Positions 17,281-25,848 of a DNA stretch of 64,000 nucleotides are shown one piece after another (position 1 is the stretch's first letter; the number at the start of each line of letters is the position of its first letter). The notes under the pieces were generated by a model. The model saw only the letters and a list, made by a program, of their open reading frames with translations. It was not told where the DNA came from and made no database searches. Location of the stretch: the NCBI RefSeq assembly GCF_014172405.1, contig NZ_WNXC01000009.1:1-64000 (forward strand), written 5' to 3'. A program made the translations under genes and the position numbers. Source of the DNA: Pedobacter gandavensis (GTDB taxonomy: Bacteria; Bacteroidota; Bacteroidia; Sphingobacteriales; Sphingobacteriaceae).

Positions 17281-17586
17281 ATGAAAAAGAAAGAAATATT
17301 GGTGATGTGTTGTCATCCCGGAATTCTGGAAACCCTGATCCGCTTGATTGAAAAAAGTGGAGAATTTAAAGCTACTCCTGCTGCAACTGCAGAGGAAGTA
17401 TTAAACCGCTTTAGCACCGGAGCTTTTGACCTCGTTTTGATGGGTGCCGGACTAGCTCCGGAGGCAGAAAAGGAACTTGAACGGGATTTGCACAAAATCA
17501 ATCCCGAAACTCCTGTAATCTACCACTTTGGGGGAGGAAGCGGCCTGCTTTTTGCAGAGATCAAACAAGGTTTAGACCAGACATAA
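17281..17586 (+). CDS. Degenerate stand-alone receiver-like protein, 101 aa
   Basis: The sequence has the length and alternating pattern of a response-regulator receiver (ILVMCCHPGILETLIRLIE at the first strand and helix, FDLVLMGAG at the third strand). The acidic pair normally at the end of strand 1 is replaced by CCHP, and the phospho-acceptor Asp position is Gly in LVLMGAG. It should therefore not be phosphorylated in the usual way. It starts 6 nt after the pirin gene, so it belongs to the detoxification operon. The cysteine pair could be a redox or ligand site; this is speculation. Confidence 0.65.
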   Translation: MKKKEILVMCCHPGILETLIRLIEKSGEFKATPAATAEEVLNRFSTGAFDLVLMGAGLAPEAEKELERDLHKINPETPVIYHFGGGSGLLFAEIKQGLDQT

Positions 17587-17691
17587 TGTTTTTTTATTGT
17601 TTTATATTGATGTTTAGCATCTTTAAATGGTCGATTTTTTGTTATTTTGAGTGTTTATAATACACCCGGGTTATTTTTACATCAATTACAC

Positions 17692-18453
17692 ATGCCTGCA
17701 GCAGAGAAAAACAGTCAAATTTTATCCATCGATATTGGTGGAACCAGCATTAAGGCATGTATTTTAGATGTTAAAGGTGAACTCCTTTCTGAATACACCA
17801 AAGTTCCTACCCCAAAAAATGCTACTCCAGAAGTAGTGATCAAATGCATTAAAGAGCTGGCTGCAAAATTAGACCAGTCTTTTGTTAAAATTTCTATTGG
17901 TTTTCCTGGTTATGTGAAATGTGGTGTAGTATTCACCGCACCCAATCTGGCAAAGAACAAATGGAAAGATGTAGATCTTGCTCAGCTGATAAGCGATACC
18001 TTTGGTAAACCTGTACGTATGGTAAATGATGCCGACCAACAAGCTTTAGGTATCGTATCCGGAAAAGGCTTTGAGATTGTGTTTACAGTGGGCACCGGTT
18101 TTGGCACCGCCTTGTTATATGATGGCGACCTACTTCCTCATTTGGAACTTGCGCACCTTCCAATCAGCAAAAACAAAGACTACGACGATTATATCGGCAA
18201 TAAGGCCTTTAATAAAGTTGGTAAGAAGGATTGGAATGAGCGTTTGCAGCGCATTATAGAAATTTATAAAACCGTATTTAATTACGACACCCTATATATT
18301 GGTGGTGGCAATTCAAAAGAGATTACTTTTACCTTAGATCCTAACATCAAACTGGCTTCCAATAAAGACGGAATCAAGGGTGGTGCAAAATTATGGGACC
18401 TGGAAGAAAAATTTCATGTATTTACTACTCACCCTAAAATCAACAACAAATAA
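17692..18453 (+). CDS. ppgK: Polyphosphate glucokinase (ROK-fold)
   Basis: 253 residues from the ATG at 17692. A TTG start at 17647 is possible but lies in a promoter-like TTATTTTG box. LSIDIGGTSIKACILD is the phosphate-binding loop, SIGFPGYVKCGVV and VNDADQQALG follow, and TVGTGFGTALL and LYIGGGNSK are the later motifs. These and the spacing match polyphosphate/ATP glucokinases of the PPGK group rather than ordinary ROK kinases. It makes glucose 6-phosphate from glucose with polyphosphate. Its stop overlaps the start of gnd by 1 nt, so the product feeds directly into the pathway encoded by the following genes. Confidence 0.87.
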   Translation: MPAAEKNSQILSIDIGGTSIKACILDVKGELLSEYTKVPTPKNATPEVVIKCIKELAAKLDQSFVKISIGFPGYVKCGVVFTAPNLAKNKWKDVDLAQLISDTFGKPVRMVNDADQQALGIVSGKGFEIVFTVGTGFGTALLYDGDLLPHLELAHLPISKNKDYDDYIGNKAFNKVGKKDWNERLQRIIEIYKTVFNYDTLYIGGGNSKEITFTLDPNIKLASNKDGIKGGAKLWDLEEKFHVFTTHPKINNK

Positions 18454-19865
18454 TGAACAAGTACACTTTAGGAATGATTGGCCTGGGCACAATGGGCCGC
18501 AATTTATTGCTTAACATGGCCGACAATGGCTATTCTGTAACCGGTTATGACAAGAGTCCTGACATGTTAAAGAAGCTGGAAGAGGACGGAAAAGCACATC
18601 AATTGAAAGGTTTTGCCGTACTGGAAGACTTTATCCAAAGTCTGGAATTGCCAAGAAGAATTGTTCTTTTGGTACCAGCAGGTGCAATTGTAGACAGTGT
18701 AATTCAAGAGCTTGTTCCATTATTGGATAAAGGTGATTTGATCATTGACAGTGGAAACTCTCATTTTACGGATACCAGCAGAAGAGCAGAAGAGCTTGCA
18801 GCACAAGGATTCCATTTCTTCGGTATGGGTATTTCTGGTGGTGAAGAAGGTGCCAGATTTGGTCCGAGTATGATGCCTGGTGGTGATAAAGAAGCTTACA
18901 ATGCGGTTAAACCTATCCTTGAAGCAGTTTCTGCTAAAGTAAATGGTGATCCTTGTGTCGCTTATATCGGCCCTGGCGCTTCCGGTCATTTCGTGAAAAT
19001 GGTGCATAATGGTATTGAGTACAGTGTAATGCAAATCCTTGCTGAAACTTATGACCTGTTGAAAAACAGCCTTGGTTATAACAATGAGCAGATTTATGCC
19101 ACTTTTGACAAATGGAACAACGGCAGATTGAAGTCGTTTTTATTAGAAGTGACCAAAGACATCTTCAAAGTGAAAGATGTGAAATCTGGTGGTTACCTGA
19201 TTGATGTGATCAAAGATCAGGCGAAATCTAAAGGTACAGGAAAATGGACTTCTCAGGTTTCTATGGACCTGCAATTACCAATCCCAACGATTAATGAATC
19301 GGTGAGTGCGAGAGATCTGTCTAAATTCAAAACTTTACGTGTTGCCTTAGGTGCTGCATTGCCTCACCCATCACAAAAAGTAGAGCATACTGAAGAATTC
19401 GAAGCTCATCTAGAGCAAGCGCTTTATTTTGCAATGATCACTTCTTATGCGCAAGGCTTACATTTATTAGCACAAGCTTCTATAGAATTTAAATACGAAC
19501 TGAACCTACAAGAGATCTCTCAGATCTGGCGCGGTGGATGTATCATCAGAGCGGTATTGTTAGAAGACATTTATCAGGCTTATAAAAAACAACCTGAACT
19601 TCCTCATTTATACTCCGATGAAAGTATCCAAAAACAGTTAAAAGATATTTTACCGGGAACTAGAAATGTAGTGGTTACAGCGATCAATCATGGTATTGCG
19701 GTGCCTTGTTTTGCCTCTGCCCTAACCTATTATGACTCGTTAAGAACAGCTAATTCGCCGTTGAATTTAACACAGGCACAAAGAGATTTCTTTGGTGCGC
19801 ATACTTTTGAACGTACAGACAGCGAAGGTATTTTCCATGCGAACTGGAACGAGAATAACATATAA
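18453..19865 (+). CDS. gnd: 6-phosphogluconate dehydrogenase, decarboxylating
   Basis: 470 residues, the normal length. The N-terminal Rossmann motif is GMIGLGTMGRNLLLNMADNG, and GISGGEEGARFGPSMMPGG and GHFVKMVHNGIEY are the substrate and catalytic motifs (catalytic Lys in the latter). It oxidatively decarboxylates 6-phosphogluconate to ribulose 5-phosphate, making NADPH. It is translationally coupled to ppgK by an ATGA-type overlap and followed after 33 nt by zwf. Confidence 0.97.
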   Translation: MNKYTLGMIGLGTMGRNLLLNMADNGYSVTGYDKSPDMLKKLEEDGKAHQLKGFAVLEDFIQSLELPRRIVLLVPAGAIVDSVIQELVPLLDKGDLIIDSGNSHFTDTSRRAEELAAQGFHFFGMGISGGEEGARFGPSMMPGGDKEAYNAVKPILEAVSAKVNGDPCVAYIGPGASGHFVKMVHNGIEYSVMQILAETYDLLKNSLGYNNEQIYATFDKWNNGRLKSFLLEVTKDIFKVKDVKSGGYLIDVIKDQAKSKGTGKWTSQVSMDLQLPIPTINESVSARDLSKFKTLRVALGAALPHPSQKVEHTEEFEAHLEQALYFAMITSYAQGLHLLAQASIEFKYELNLQEISQIWRGGCIIRAVLLEDIYQAYKKQPELPHLYSDESIQKQLKDILPGTRNVVVTAINHGIAVPCFASALTYYDSLRTANSPLNLTQAQRDFFGAHTFERTDSEGIFHANWNENNI

Positions 19866-19898
19866 ATAACCCAGTGAACTAATACAACAATTTCACAA

Positions 19899-21410
19899 AT
19901 GAAAACAAGCATCAACGTCAATCCAACCATAATCGTCATTTTTGGTGGTACCGGTGATTTAAATTTGCGCAAACTTGCGCCTGCACTTTACAATCTATAT
20001 TCTGATGGTTTCATGCCAGCAAAATTTGAGATTATTGGTACAGCCCGAAAGAAGCTTACGGATGATGACTTCAGAAAAACACTAATGGGCGGTGTAAACA
20101 GCTTTTCCAGATCCGGTAAGGTGAAGGAAGAGAAATGGAGTAAATTTGCAGAACATATTTCTTATAGTCCTGTAGATGTGGAAGCTCCAGAAACTTTCGG
20201 TGTTTTAAAAGCTAATATCGAGAAGTTTCAAGAGGAGTTTGGCCCAACTACACAGGTGCTTTATTACCTGGCAGTAGCCCCTAACCTTTTCCCATTAATT
20301 GCCAAATGTCTTTCAGATTACGGATTGGCTGGTGATGAGGACAATTGCAGAATTGTAATTGAGAAACCTTTTGGAAGAGATTTAGAAACTGCAAGAGAAC
20401 TGAATGCCATTCTTACCGGCATCTTTACTGAAAAACAGATTTATCGTATTGATCATTACCTAGGTAAAGAAACCGTACAAAATATCATGGCTTTCCGCTT
20501 TGCAAACTCATTCTTAGAGCCACTATGGAACCGTACTTATATTGATCATGTGCAGATTTCTGTGACAGAGCAATTGGGAGTTGGCGAAAGAGGCGGTTAC
20601 TATGAGAGCGCAGGTGCATTGAGAGATATGATCCAGAATCACCTGTTGCAATTGCTTTGTTTGATCGGAATGGAAACGCCAATTAACTTTGACGCAGACG
20701 AGATCAGAAATAAAAAAGTAGATGTATTGAAAGCAATGCGACCTTTTAGTCCGGAAGACATCAGATTTAGTACCGTCCGCGGACAGTATACTAAAGGTTG
20801 GGTAGAAGGAAAAGAAGTTCCTGGTTACAGACATGAAACTGGTGTTGCTGCAGACTCTAACACCGAAACTTTTGCCGCAATTAAGTTCTTTGTAGACAAC
20901 TGGAGATGGCAAGGAATTCCTTTCTATGTTCGTACAGGAAAACGCTTATTCCAGACTTCTTCGTTAATTACGATTCAGTTTAAAGATGTACCTCACCAGG
21001 TATTCCCTTCAGCAGTAACAGAACATTGGCAACAAAACAGGTTGATCATTAGCATCCAACCGGAAATGAGTATCCGTTTACAGGTACAAGCAAAAAGACC
21101 AGGTTTAGATATGGTTTTAAACCCTGTAGACATGGTGTTCGACTATAAAGGCACTTATACTGCTCAAGCACCAGAAGCTTATGAGACTTTATTATTAGAT
21201 GTGATGACTGGTGATCAAACGCAGTTTATGCGTGCAGATCAGGTAGAAAGCGCATGGGAATTATTGATGCCAATCGTAAATGCCTGGGAGAATAAGAAAT
21301 CCCTGAGTTTCCCTAATTATGCGGCAGACTCATGGGGACCAGAAGATGCGGAAGCATTGATTGCCAGAGATGGCTTCCACTGGTTCACTTTACCATTGAA
21401 AGACGAATAA
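19899..21410 (+). CDS. zwf: Glucose-6-phosphate 1-dehydrogenase
   Basis: 503 residues. IVIFGGTGDLNLRKLAPAL is the NADP-binding motif, and RIDHYLGKETVQN (residues about 184-196) is the active-site signature with the catalytic His region. VEKPFGRD-type and DNWRWQGIPFYVRTGKRL motifs are present. It catalyses the first step of the oxidative pentose phosphate pathway. It lies between gnd and pgl in the same direction, but a strong hairpin separates it from pgl. Confidence 0.97.
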   Translation: MKTSINVNPTIIVIFGGTGDLNLRKLAPALYNLYSDGFMPAKFEIIGTARKKLTDDDFRKTLMGGVNSFSRSGKVKEEKWSKFAEHISYSPVDVEAPETFGVLKANIEKFQEEFGPTTQVLYYLAVAPNLFPLIAKCLSDYGLAGDEDNCRIVIEKPFGRDLETARELNAILTGIFTEKQIYRIDHYLGKETVQNIMAFRFANSFLEPLWNRTYIDHVQISVTEQLGVGERGGYYESAGALRDMIQNHLLQLLCLIGMETPINFDADEIRNKKVDVLKAMRPFSPEDIRFSTVRGQYTKGWVEGKEVPGYRHETGVAADSNTETFAAIKFFVDNWRWQGIPFYVRTGKRLFQTSSLITIQFKDVPHQVFPSAVTEHWQQNRLIISIQPEMSIRLQVQAKRPGLDMVLNPVDMVFDYKGTYTAQAPEAYETLLLDVMTGDQTQFMRADQVESAWELLMPIVNAWENKKSLSFPNYAADSWGPEDAEALIARDGFHWFTLPLKDE

Positions 21411-21435
21411 CAAAATAAAATAAACATTGTTCAAG

Positions 21436-21484
21436 AGGCTAATCCTGATACGGTCTACACACCGATTTAGGATTAGCCTTTTAG
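21436..21484 (+). terminator. Hairpin between zwf and pgl (terminator or attenuator)
   Basis: AGGCTAATCCT at 21436-21446 pairs perfectly with AGGATTAGCCT at 21469-21479, with an inner CGGT/ACCG stem, and is followed by TTTTAG. The short T run suggests partial termination, so pgl may be expressed at a lower level than zwf, or the hairpin may protect the upstream mRNA. Confidence 0.7.
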
Positions 21485-21502
21485 CTAATAAAACAATTAC
21501 GA

Positions 21503-22228
21503 ATGAACTTATTGATTTATAAAACCCAGGAAGAATTACAAAAAGATTTAGTAGATTATATTGTTGCAATTGCCAATAAAGCGATTGAAGAACAAGGCTA
21601 TTTCAATTTTGTACTAACCGGGGGTAACTCTCCAAAAGAATTGTACCACTCACTGGCTACAACCTATAAAGATAAAATCGACTGGACTAAAGTATATTTC
21701 TTCTTCGGCGATGAACGAAATGTGATGCCTGATCATGAAAGCTATAACGGATTAATGGCAAAAAGAGCCATGCTAGACCTGTTAGAGATTCCTGCAAATC
21801 AGATTTTCTATGTGGATACTACGCTTGCTCCCGAAAAGGCTGCAATCGAATATACGAAAGCAATTAATGCACATTTCGATGGTGCAGACCTTTGTTTTGA
21901 CTTAATTTTATTAGGTATGGGTGATGATGCTCATACGGCTTCCCTATTTCCAGGTACAACTATCCTGAATAGTAAGGAAGTTGAAGTAGATTCTGTGTTC
22001 GTTGAAAAACTTTCTACGTATCGCATTAGCTTTACCGCTCCACTGATCAATAAAGCTAAGAACATCGCGTTTTTAGTGTTTGGCGAGAATAAAGCCGAAG
22101 CAGTGAAACATGTGATTGAAGATCCAAAGAAAAACCCAAAATTATATCCTACACAATTAATCAACCCAGTTGACGGAAGCGTGACCTGGTTCTTGGATGA
22201 TGCTGCCGCAGCATTACTAGATCATTAA
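21503..22228 (+). CDS. pgl: 6-phosphogluconolactonase
   Basis: 241 residues. The N-terminal FVLTGGNSPKELYHSL, the middle VYFFFGDERNVMPDHESYNG and the later LILLGMGDDAHTASLFPG are the standard DevB/Pgl motifs. It hydrolyses 6-phosphogluconolactone. It ends the ppgK-gnd-zwf-pgl cluster and is followed by a strong terminator. Confidence 0.96.
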   Translation: MNLLIYKTQEELQKDLVDYIVAIANKAIEEQGYFNFVLTGGNSPKELYHSLATTYKDKIDWTKVYFFFGDERNVMPDHESYNGLMAKRAMLDLLEIPANQIFYVDTTLAPEKAAIEYTKAINAHFDGADLCFDLILLGMGDDAHTASLFPGTTILNSKEVEVDSVFVEKLSTYRISFTAPLINKAKNIAFLVFGENKAEAVKHVIEDPKKNPKLYPTQLINPVDGSVTWFLDDAAAALLDH

Positions 22229-22249
22229 GAATCTTTTCAAAACGGAAGG

Positions 22250-22290
22250 AAAGGCCGGTAGTCATAAAATGGCTGCCGGCCTTTGTTTTT
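22250..22290 (+). terminator. Rho-independent terminator after pgl
   Basis: A 12-bp stem (AAAGGCCGG at 22250-22258 with CCGGCCTTT at 22276-22284, extended inward with one G-T pair) is followed by G and a six-T run. Confidence 0.9.
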
Positions 22291-22728
22291 TACAATGATT
22301 TCCTCTTGCGGTATCAATGTGATCGATGGATGATTTAGATTAACCACCGTATCGTATTCTTCTTCATTTAGTATGTGGAGTTTTGAGTACACCCTTCCCC
22401 AAAAACAGCCAATAAGCATACCTTTTAAGGCAAAAATCACGTTCCAAAATTCAAATTCTCTGATGATGAAATTGTGATCATTTATGAGGAAGCAAACCCA
22501 AATCAACTATTTCTCCAATAAAGTAATATTTTTCCGTAAAAACAATAAAAAAGAGAATAACGAAGCTTCATTTACCTCTAATAGGAATAAATAGCAGGAA
22601 TAATCAAAATCAAATGAACAGAATGAACGGCTATTAAACCCATATTCTCTATTAAGTTTGAGGTAACATAAATAAAAAACTGTTTTATCAGGCCATAAGG
22701 GCAATAAAATGGTTAAAACCTCTCAAAA
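22291..22728. other. Gene-poor spacer with possible decayed coding traces
   Basis: No ORF here is convincing. An 89-codon minus ORF (22237-22506) ends inside the pgl terminator. Its middle part (EEEYDTVVNLNHPS) looks protein-like but its start does not. On the plus strand a short run ending with SDDEIVIIYEEANPNQ stops near 22519. Together these could be remnants of a small gene, but I cannot show it. The right end holds the promoter-like TAAGTTTG box of the next operon. Confidence 0.35.
22653..22660 (+). promoter_or_regulatory. Putative -7 box TAAGTTTG for the Ig-like surface protein operon
   Basis: An exact TAnnTTTG match 68 nt before the ATG at 22729. The -33 element is not clear. Confidence 0.4.
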
Positions 22729-25020
22729 ATGTCGCTGTTCAGTTTGAAAAACATAACTAGAAATTGTTTTTTGTTACTGTTAACTCTAACGTTAATAGTG
22801 ATCTGGGGAGCTGATGTGAAAGGGCAAAGGGTGTATGCGACGCGAAGTACCGCTAGTACCACAGTTACTGGCAGCCCCTCAAGTTCAGTAACTAATGTTG
22901 CCAATTGCGTCAGTGGAATTGGAAACTCAGCCAATCAACCAACTGCAACGCCCTATACCCATTTAGCTGCTGCTGGATCTTTCGGTGCTTTAGGTGGTTC
23001 ATTAGGTGTGGCTTTTGTAAATCTTCAATTTGACGCTGCAGTTCCAGCAAACACGATTGTGTTTGCCAAAGTTACAGGTGGACCTACTGCCACTCAGTCA
23101 AGCACCATCACCGGGGCAGCCTATCATTCCTCCGGATCTCTGGCAAATGGTTCTAACTTTTATCTTCTTGCTGGTGGTGATGGCTCGCAATATCTGGCTA
23201 TTTATGCAACCGCTGCATTTAACTCCATACGCGTCACGCTAACTGCAGCAGGAAGTGGCGCAGTAGGTCTTCCTCCTTTAGAAAGTGTCGGTTTAGATGT
23301 ACATTATGCTTATTACAATACTAATGGCTCCTCTGCCCCCCTAGATTGCGGACTTGCTATTGGTACTGCAAAAGGAGGAAATGGAACAGTAGACAATATG
23401 CAGCAAGCAGTAGATGGTAATTTAACTACCTACTCTACCATCACTCCCGCAGCCTTATTAAGTAGTGTAGACCAATATTTCTTCTTTTCTGCACTATCAA
23501 ATCCAACTGACGAAATTAAAGTGACCCTATCAGTACCACCAATGCCGCTAACGCTTGGTTTGGCAAATACGATTACTGTAAGTGCCTTCAATGGGAGTAA
23601 TCCAAATGCTGTCTGGACTAAGACCCTTGGAACGCTACTCAGCCTTGACCTGCTAACTTTACTCGGTAATGGAACACCCGTGACTACATCCATTAAACCC
23701 GGCGTCGCCTTTGACCGATTGACGGTTAATAGTGCAGCCGTACTCAGTCTCTTATTTTCATTACGTGTGCATGAGGTGCAAATCACTGCTGCAAGTCCGG
23801 TATTAACGGTTCCGGCTCCTACCATCTGTGCCAATACCACCACCACATTAACCGTTACCGCTTCTGCATTAAGTACTGCAAAATGGTATGATGCTGCTAC
23901 TGCAGGGAACTTGTTGACTACGGGGAATAGTTTTACAACACCGGTATTAACGGCTACCACAACTTATTATGTTGCAATTGCTAAAAATGGCTGTACCGAA
24001 GAGTCTGTTAGAATCCCGGTATTGGTCACAGTACTTCCTGTCCCCGTACTTCCTGCGATTACCGGTACGTTCTCAACCTGCGTAGGCAACACGACTTCCT
24101 TGGCCAACACGACTGCAGGCGGATCCTGGACTAGTGCTAGTCCAGCCATTGCTACAGTAAATAGTACCGGGCAAGTGACTGGTGTAACTGCGGGAACTTC
24201 CCTGATCACCTATTCTGTGCCTAACCCGAATGGCTGTCCGAGCACCATCACCACTACGGTTACCATCAATGCGCTCCCTACAGTAAATGCAATTACAGGA
24301 ACTTTATCCACCTGTGTAGGTAAAACAACGCTGCTGTCTAGCACGACTACTTTAGGCACATGGAGCAGTACAAGTCCTGCCGTTGCCACTGTAAATAGCA
24401 GTGGATTAGTAACGGGTATTTCGGCTGGCACAACTACTATTTCTTATAGTTTGACCAATGGAAATGGTTGTGTTGCCACACAAACTGCAACGGTAACGAT
24501 AAATCCATTACCAACCGTTAATGCCATTACGGGAACATTATCTGCTTGTGTGGGCAAAACTACAACACTATCCAATACCACTACCGGAGGTGTATGGACA
24601 AGTGCTACTCCTGCGATTGCCACCGTAAATAGTAGCGGCTTGGTTACTGGAGTTACTGCCGGGACAGCAACCATTAACTACACGGTGACCAATGTTAACG
24701 GTTGCATCACTATGGTTAGCACAAACGTTGTTATCCACCTACAACCGTCCATCCCAGCAATCAGCGCACATCATTTATGCCTCGGACAGGCCATAGACTT
24801 GAACACCTTAAACCCTGCTGATGGGAACGGAACAACCGGTGGGACTTATGTATGGTCTGCCAGCGTAGGCGGAGCTGCTTTAAGTTCAACTACAGTTAGT
24901 CCTCCACTTAACACCACCACCTACTACCTGAGGTATACCAAAGATGGATGTTTTAGCGACAGTAGTGTGCTGATCACTGTCACACCTAAACCACCAACAC
25001 CGCATGTCATTTTAAATTAA
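22729..25020 (+). CDS. Secreted Ig-like (BIG2-type) repeat surface protein, 763 aa
   Basis: The N-terminal segment to about residue 33 (ending DVKGQ) is a signal peptide. Residues about 35-360 form a beta-rich region of low complexity without a recognised family. Around 360-440 is an Ig-like unit with an SCxxxT-type start (TICANTTTTLTV). Three 78-residue repeats then follow, each with AITGTLSTCVGKTT and ATVNSSGLVTGVTAGT, typical of bacterial Ig-like domain group 2. Each repeat has two cysteines. A last Ig-like unit ends in VTPKPPTPHVILN. There is no CHU_C domain, no LPXTG and no lipobox, so its attachment is unclear; it may associate with the CHU_C protein two genes downstream. It resembles adhesin or matrix proteins of gliding Bacteroidota. 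Confidence 0.88.
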   Translation: MSLFSLKNITRNCFLLLLTLTLIVIWGADVKGQRVYATRSTASTTVTGSPSSSVTNVANCVSGIGNSANQPTATPYTHLAAAGSFGALGGSLGVAFVNLQFDAAVPANTIVFAKVTGGPTATQSSTITGAAYHSSGSLANGSNFYLLAGGDGSQYLAIYATAAFNSIRVTLTAAGSGAVGLPPLESVGLDVHYAYYNTNGSSAPLDCGLAIGTAKGGNGTVDNMQQAVDGNLTTYSTITPAALLSSVDQYFFFSALSNPTDEIKVTLSVPPMPLTLGLANTITVSAFNGSNPNAVWTKTLGTLLSLDLLTLLGNGTPVTTSIKPGVAFDRLTVNSAAVLSLLFSLRVHEVQITAASPVLTVPAPTICANTTTTLTVTASALSTAKWYDAATAGNLLTTGNSFTTPVLTATTTYYVAIAKNGCTEESVRIPVLVTVLPVPVLPAITGTFSTCVGNTTSLANTTAGGSWTSASPAIATVNSTGQVTGVTAGTSLITYSVPNPNGCPSTITTTVTINALPTVNAITGTLSTCVGKTTLLSSTTTLGTWSSTSPAVATVNSSGLVTGISAGTTTISYSLTNGNGCVATQTATVTINPLPTVNAITGTLSACVGKTTTLSNTTTGGVWTSATPAIATVNSSGLVTGVTAGTATINYTVTNVNGCITMVSTNVVIHLQPSIPAISAHHLCLGQAIDLNTLNPADGNGTTGGTYVWSASVGGAALSSTTVSPPLNTTTYYLRYTKDGCFSDSSVLITVTPKPPTPHVILN
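24055..24756 (+). repeat. Three tandem BIG2-type repeats, period 234 bp
   Basis: Units begin at 24055, 24289 and 24523, exactly 234 bp (78 codons) apart. The protein copies are closely similar while DNA copies have diverged at third positions, so the duplication is not very recent. Confidence 0.88.
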
Positions 25021-25048
25021 CCTACATAAAACTCTTAAAACTAAAATT

Positions 25049-25831
25049 ATGAAAACGAACTTCAAACCCCTTAGACTAGCTGCAGTAGCATTCGCCTTAT
25101 TCGCACTGCCTTTCAATGCGCTTGCAGATTCCTTTGACTTGTATTTGTGTGGTACCGGAACAGCCAGCCTGATTCCAGATGCCACAGTAACGGCCACACT
25201 TAAAGCCGGTGACATCTTGGTTTGGCAAGAATGGAATCCAGCTGGTGATACCCCAATAGGTACTGTAACCCAGGTTAACGTAACTACAAATGCAACGGCT
25301 CCTTCATTTCCACTTCCGGCCTTAGCTACTGGCGCTCATAATTTTAAAGTTTTTGTCATCTCGGCCAGCCCAAACTCTTGTTCTGGAGATGTATCACCAG
25401 CCTTCAAAATTTATTCACTTCCGGTACCAACAGTTGCATTGACTGCGCCTGTAACCAGTTTTTGTGAGGAGAATTCTAATGCGGTAAGGTCTGCGGTAAT
25501 TACAGCAACTGCATTGTCACTTGCAACAGTACTTTCAGATGTGAGTTATGAATTTACATGGACAGCAACAAAAAATGCTGCTGCGGTAGGAAATGTAACC
25601 ACAATAGGTGAAATCGGGGCGATAACTACCCCTGTAAATGTAAATACTTTTACTTTAAATAGCAGTGCTACCAAAGGTGATTACGTGTTCATCGCTACTG
25701 TTAAATATAAAGTGGCTAGTGGCACGCTAAAAAGTGATGCGGGCACTGGTTGTGTGGGTACATCAACTGCCTCTCCAACGATTACTGTAACTCCTAAACC
25801 AGCTACTCCAACTATCGTAATTGCACCATAA
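25049..25831 (+). CDS. Small secreted protein of unknown function, 260 aa
   Basis: A clear signal peptide (to about residue 26, ending NALA) is followed by SFDLYLCGTGTASLIPD. Two Ig-like or PKD-like beta units are suggested by the pattern, with cysteines in LYLCG, SPNSCSGD, SFCEEN and GTGCVG. The end, ITVTPKPATPTIVIAP, strongly resembles the end of the preceding 763-residue protein, so both may be handled by the same partner or export route. It lies 28 nt after that gene and 17 nt before the CHU_C gene. I do not recognise a named family. Confidence 0.75.
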   Translation: MKTNFKPLRLAAVAFALFALPFNALADSFDLYLCGTGTASLIPDATVTATLKAGDILVWQEWNPAGDTPIGTVTQVNVTTNATAPSFPLPALATGAHNFKVFVISASPNSCSGDVSPAFKIYSLPVPTVALTAPVTSFCEENSNAVRSAVITATALSLATVLSDVSYEFTWTATKNAAAVGNVTTIGEIGAITTPVNVNTFTLNSSATKGDYVFIATVKYKVASGTLKSDAGTGCVGTSTASPTITVTPKPATPTIVIAP

Positions 25832-25848
25832 TCATTATATCATAATTA

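Noticed and set aside
17647..17691. TTG start adding 15 residues to ppgK
   Set aside because: The added sequence is not part of the ROK fold and overlaps a promoter-like box; ATG at 17692 gives the usual N-terminal distance to DIGGT.
22237..22506. 89-codon minus ORF
   Set aside because: It ends inside the pgl terminator hairpin, has no good start context, and its N-terminal half is antisense-like; only its middle looks protein-like.
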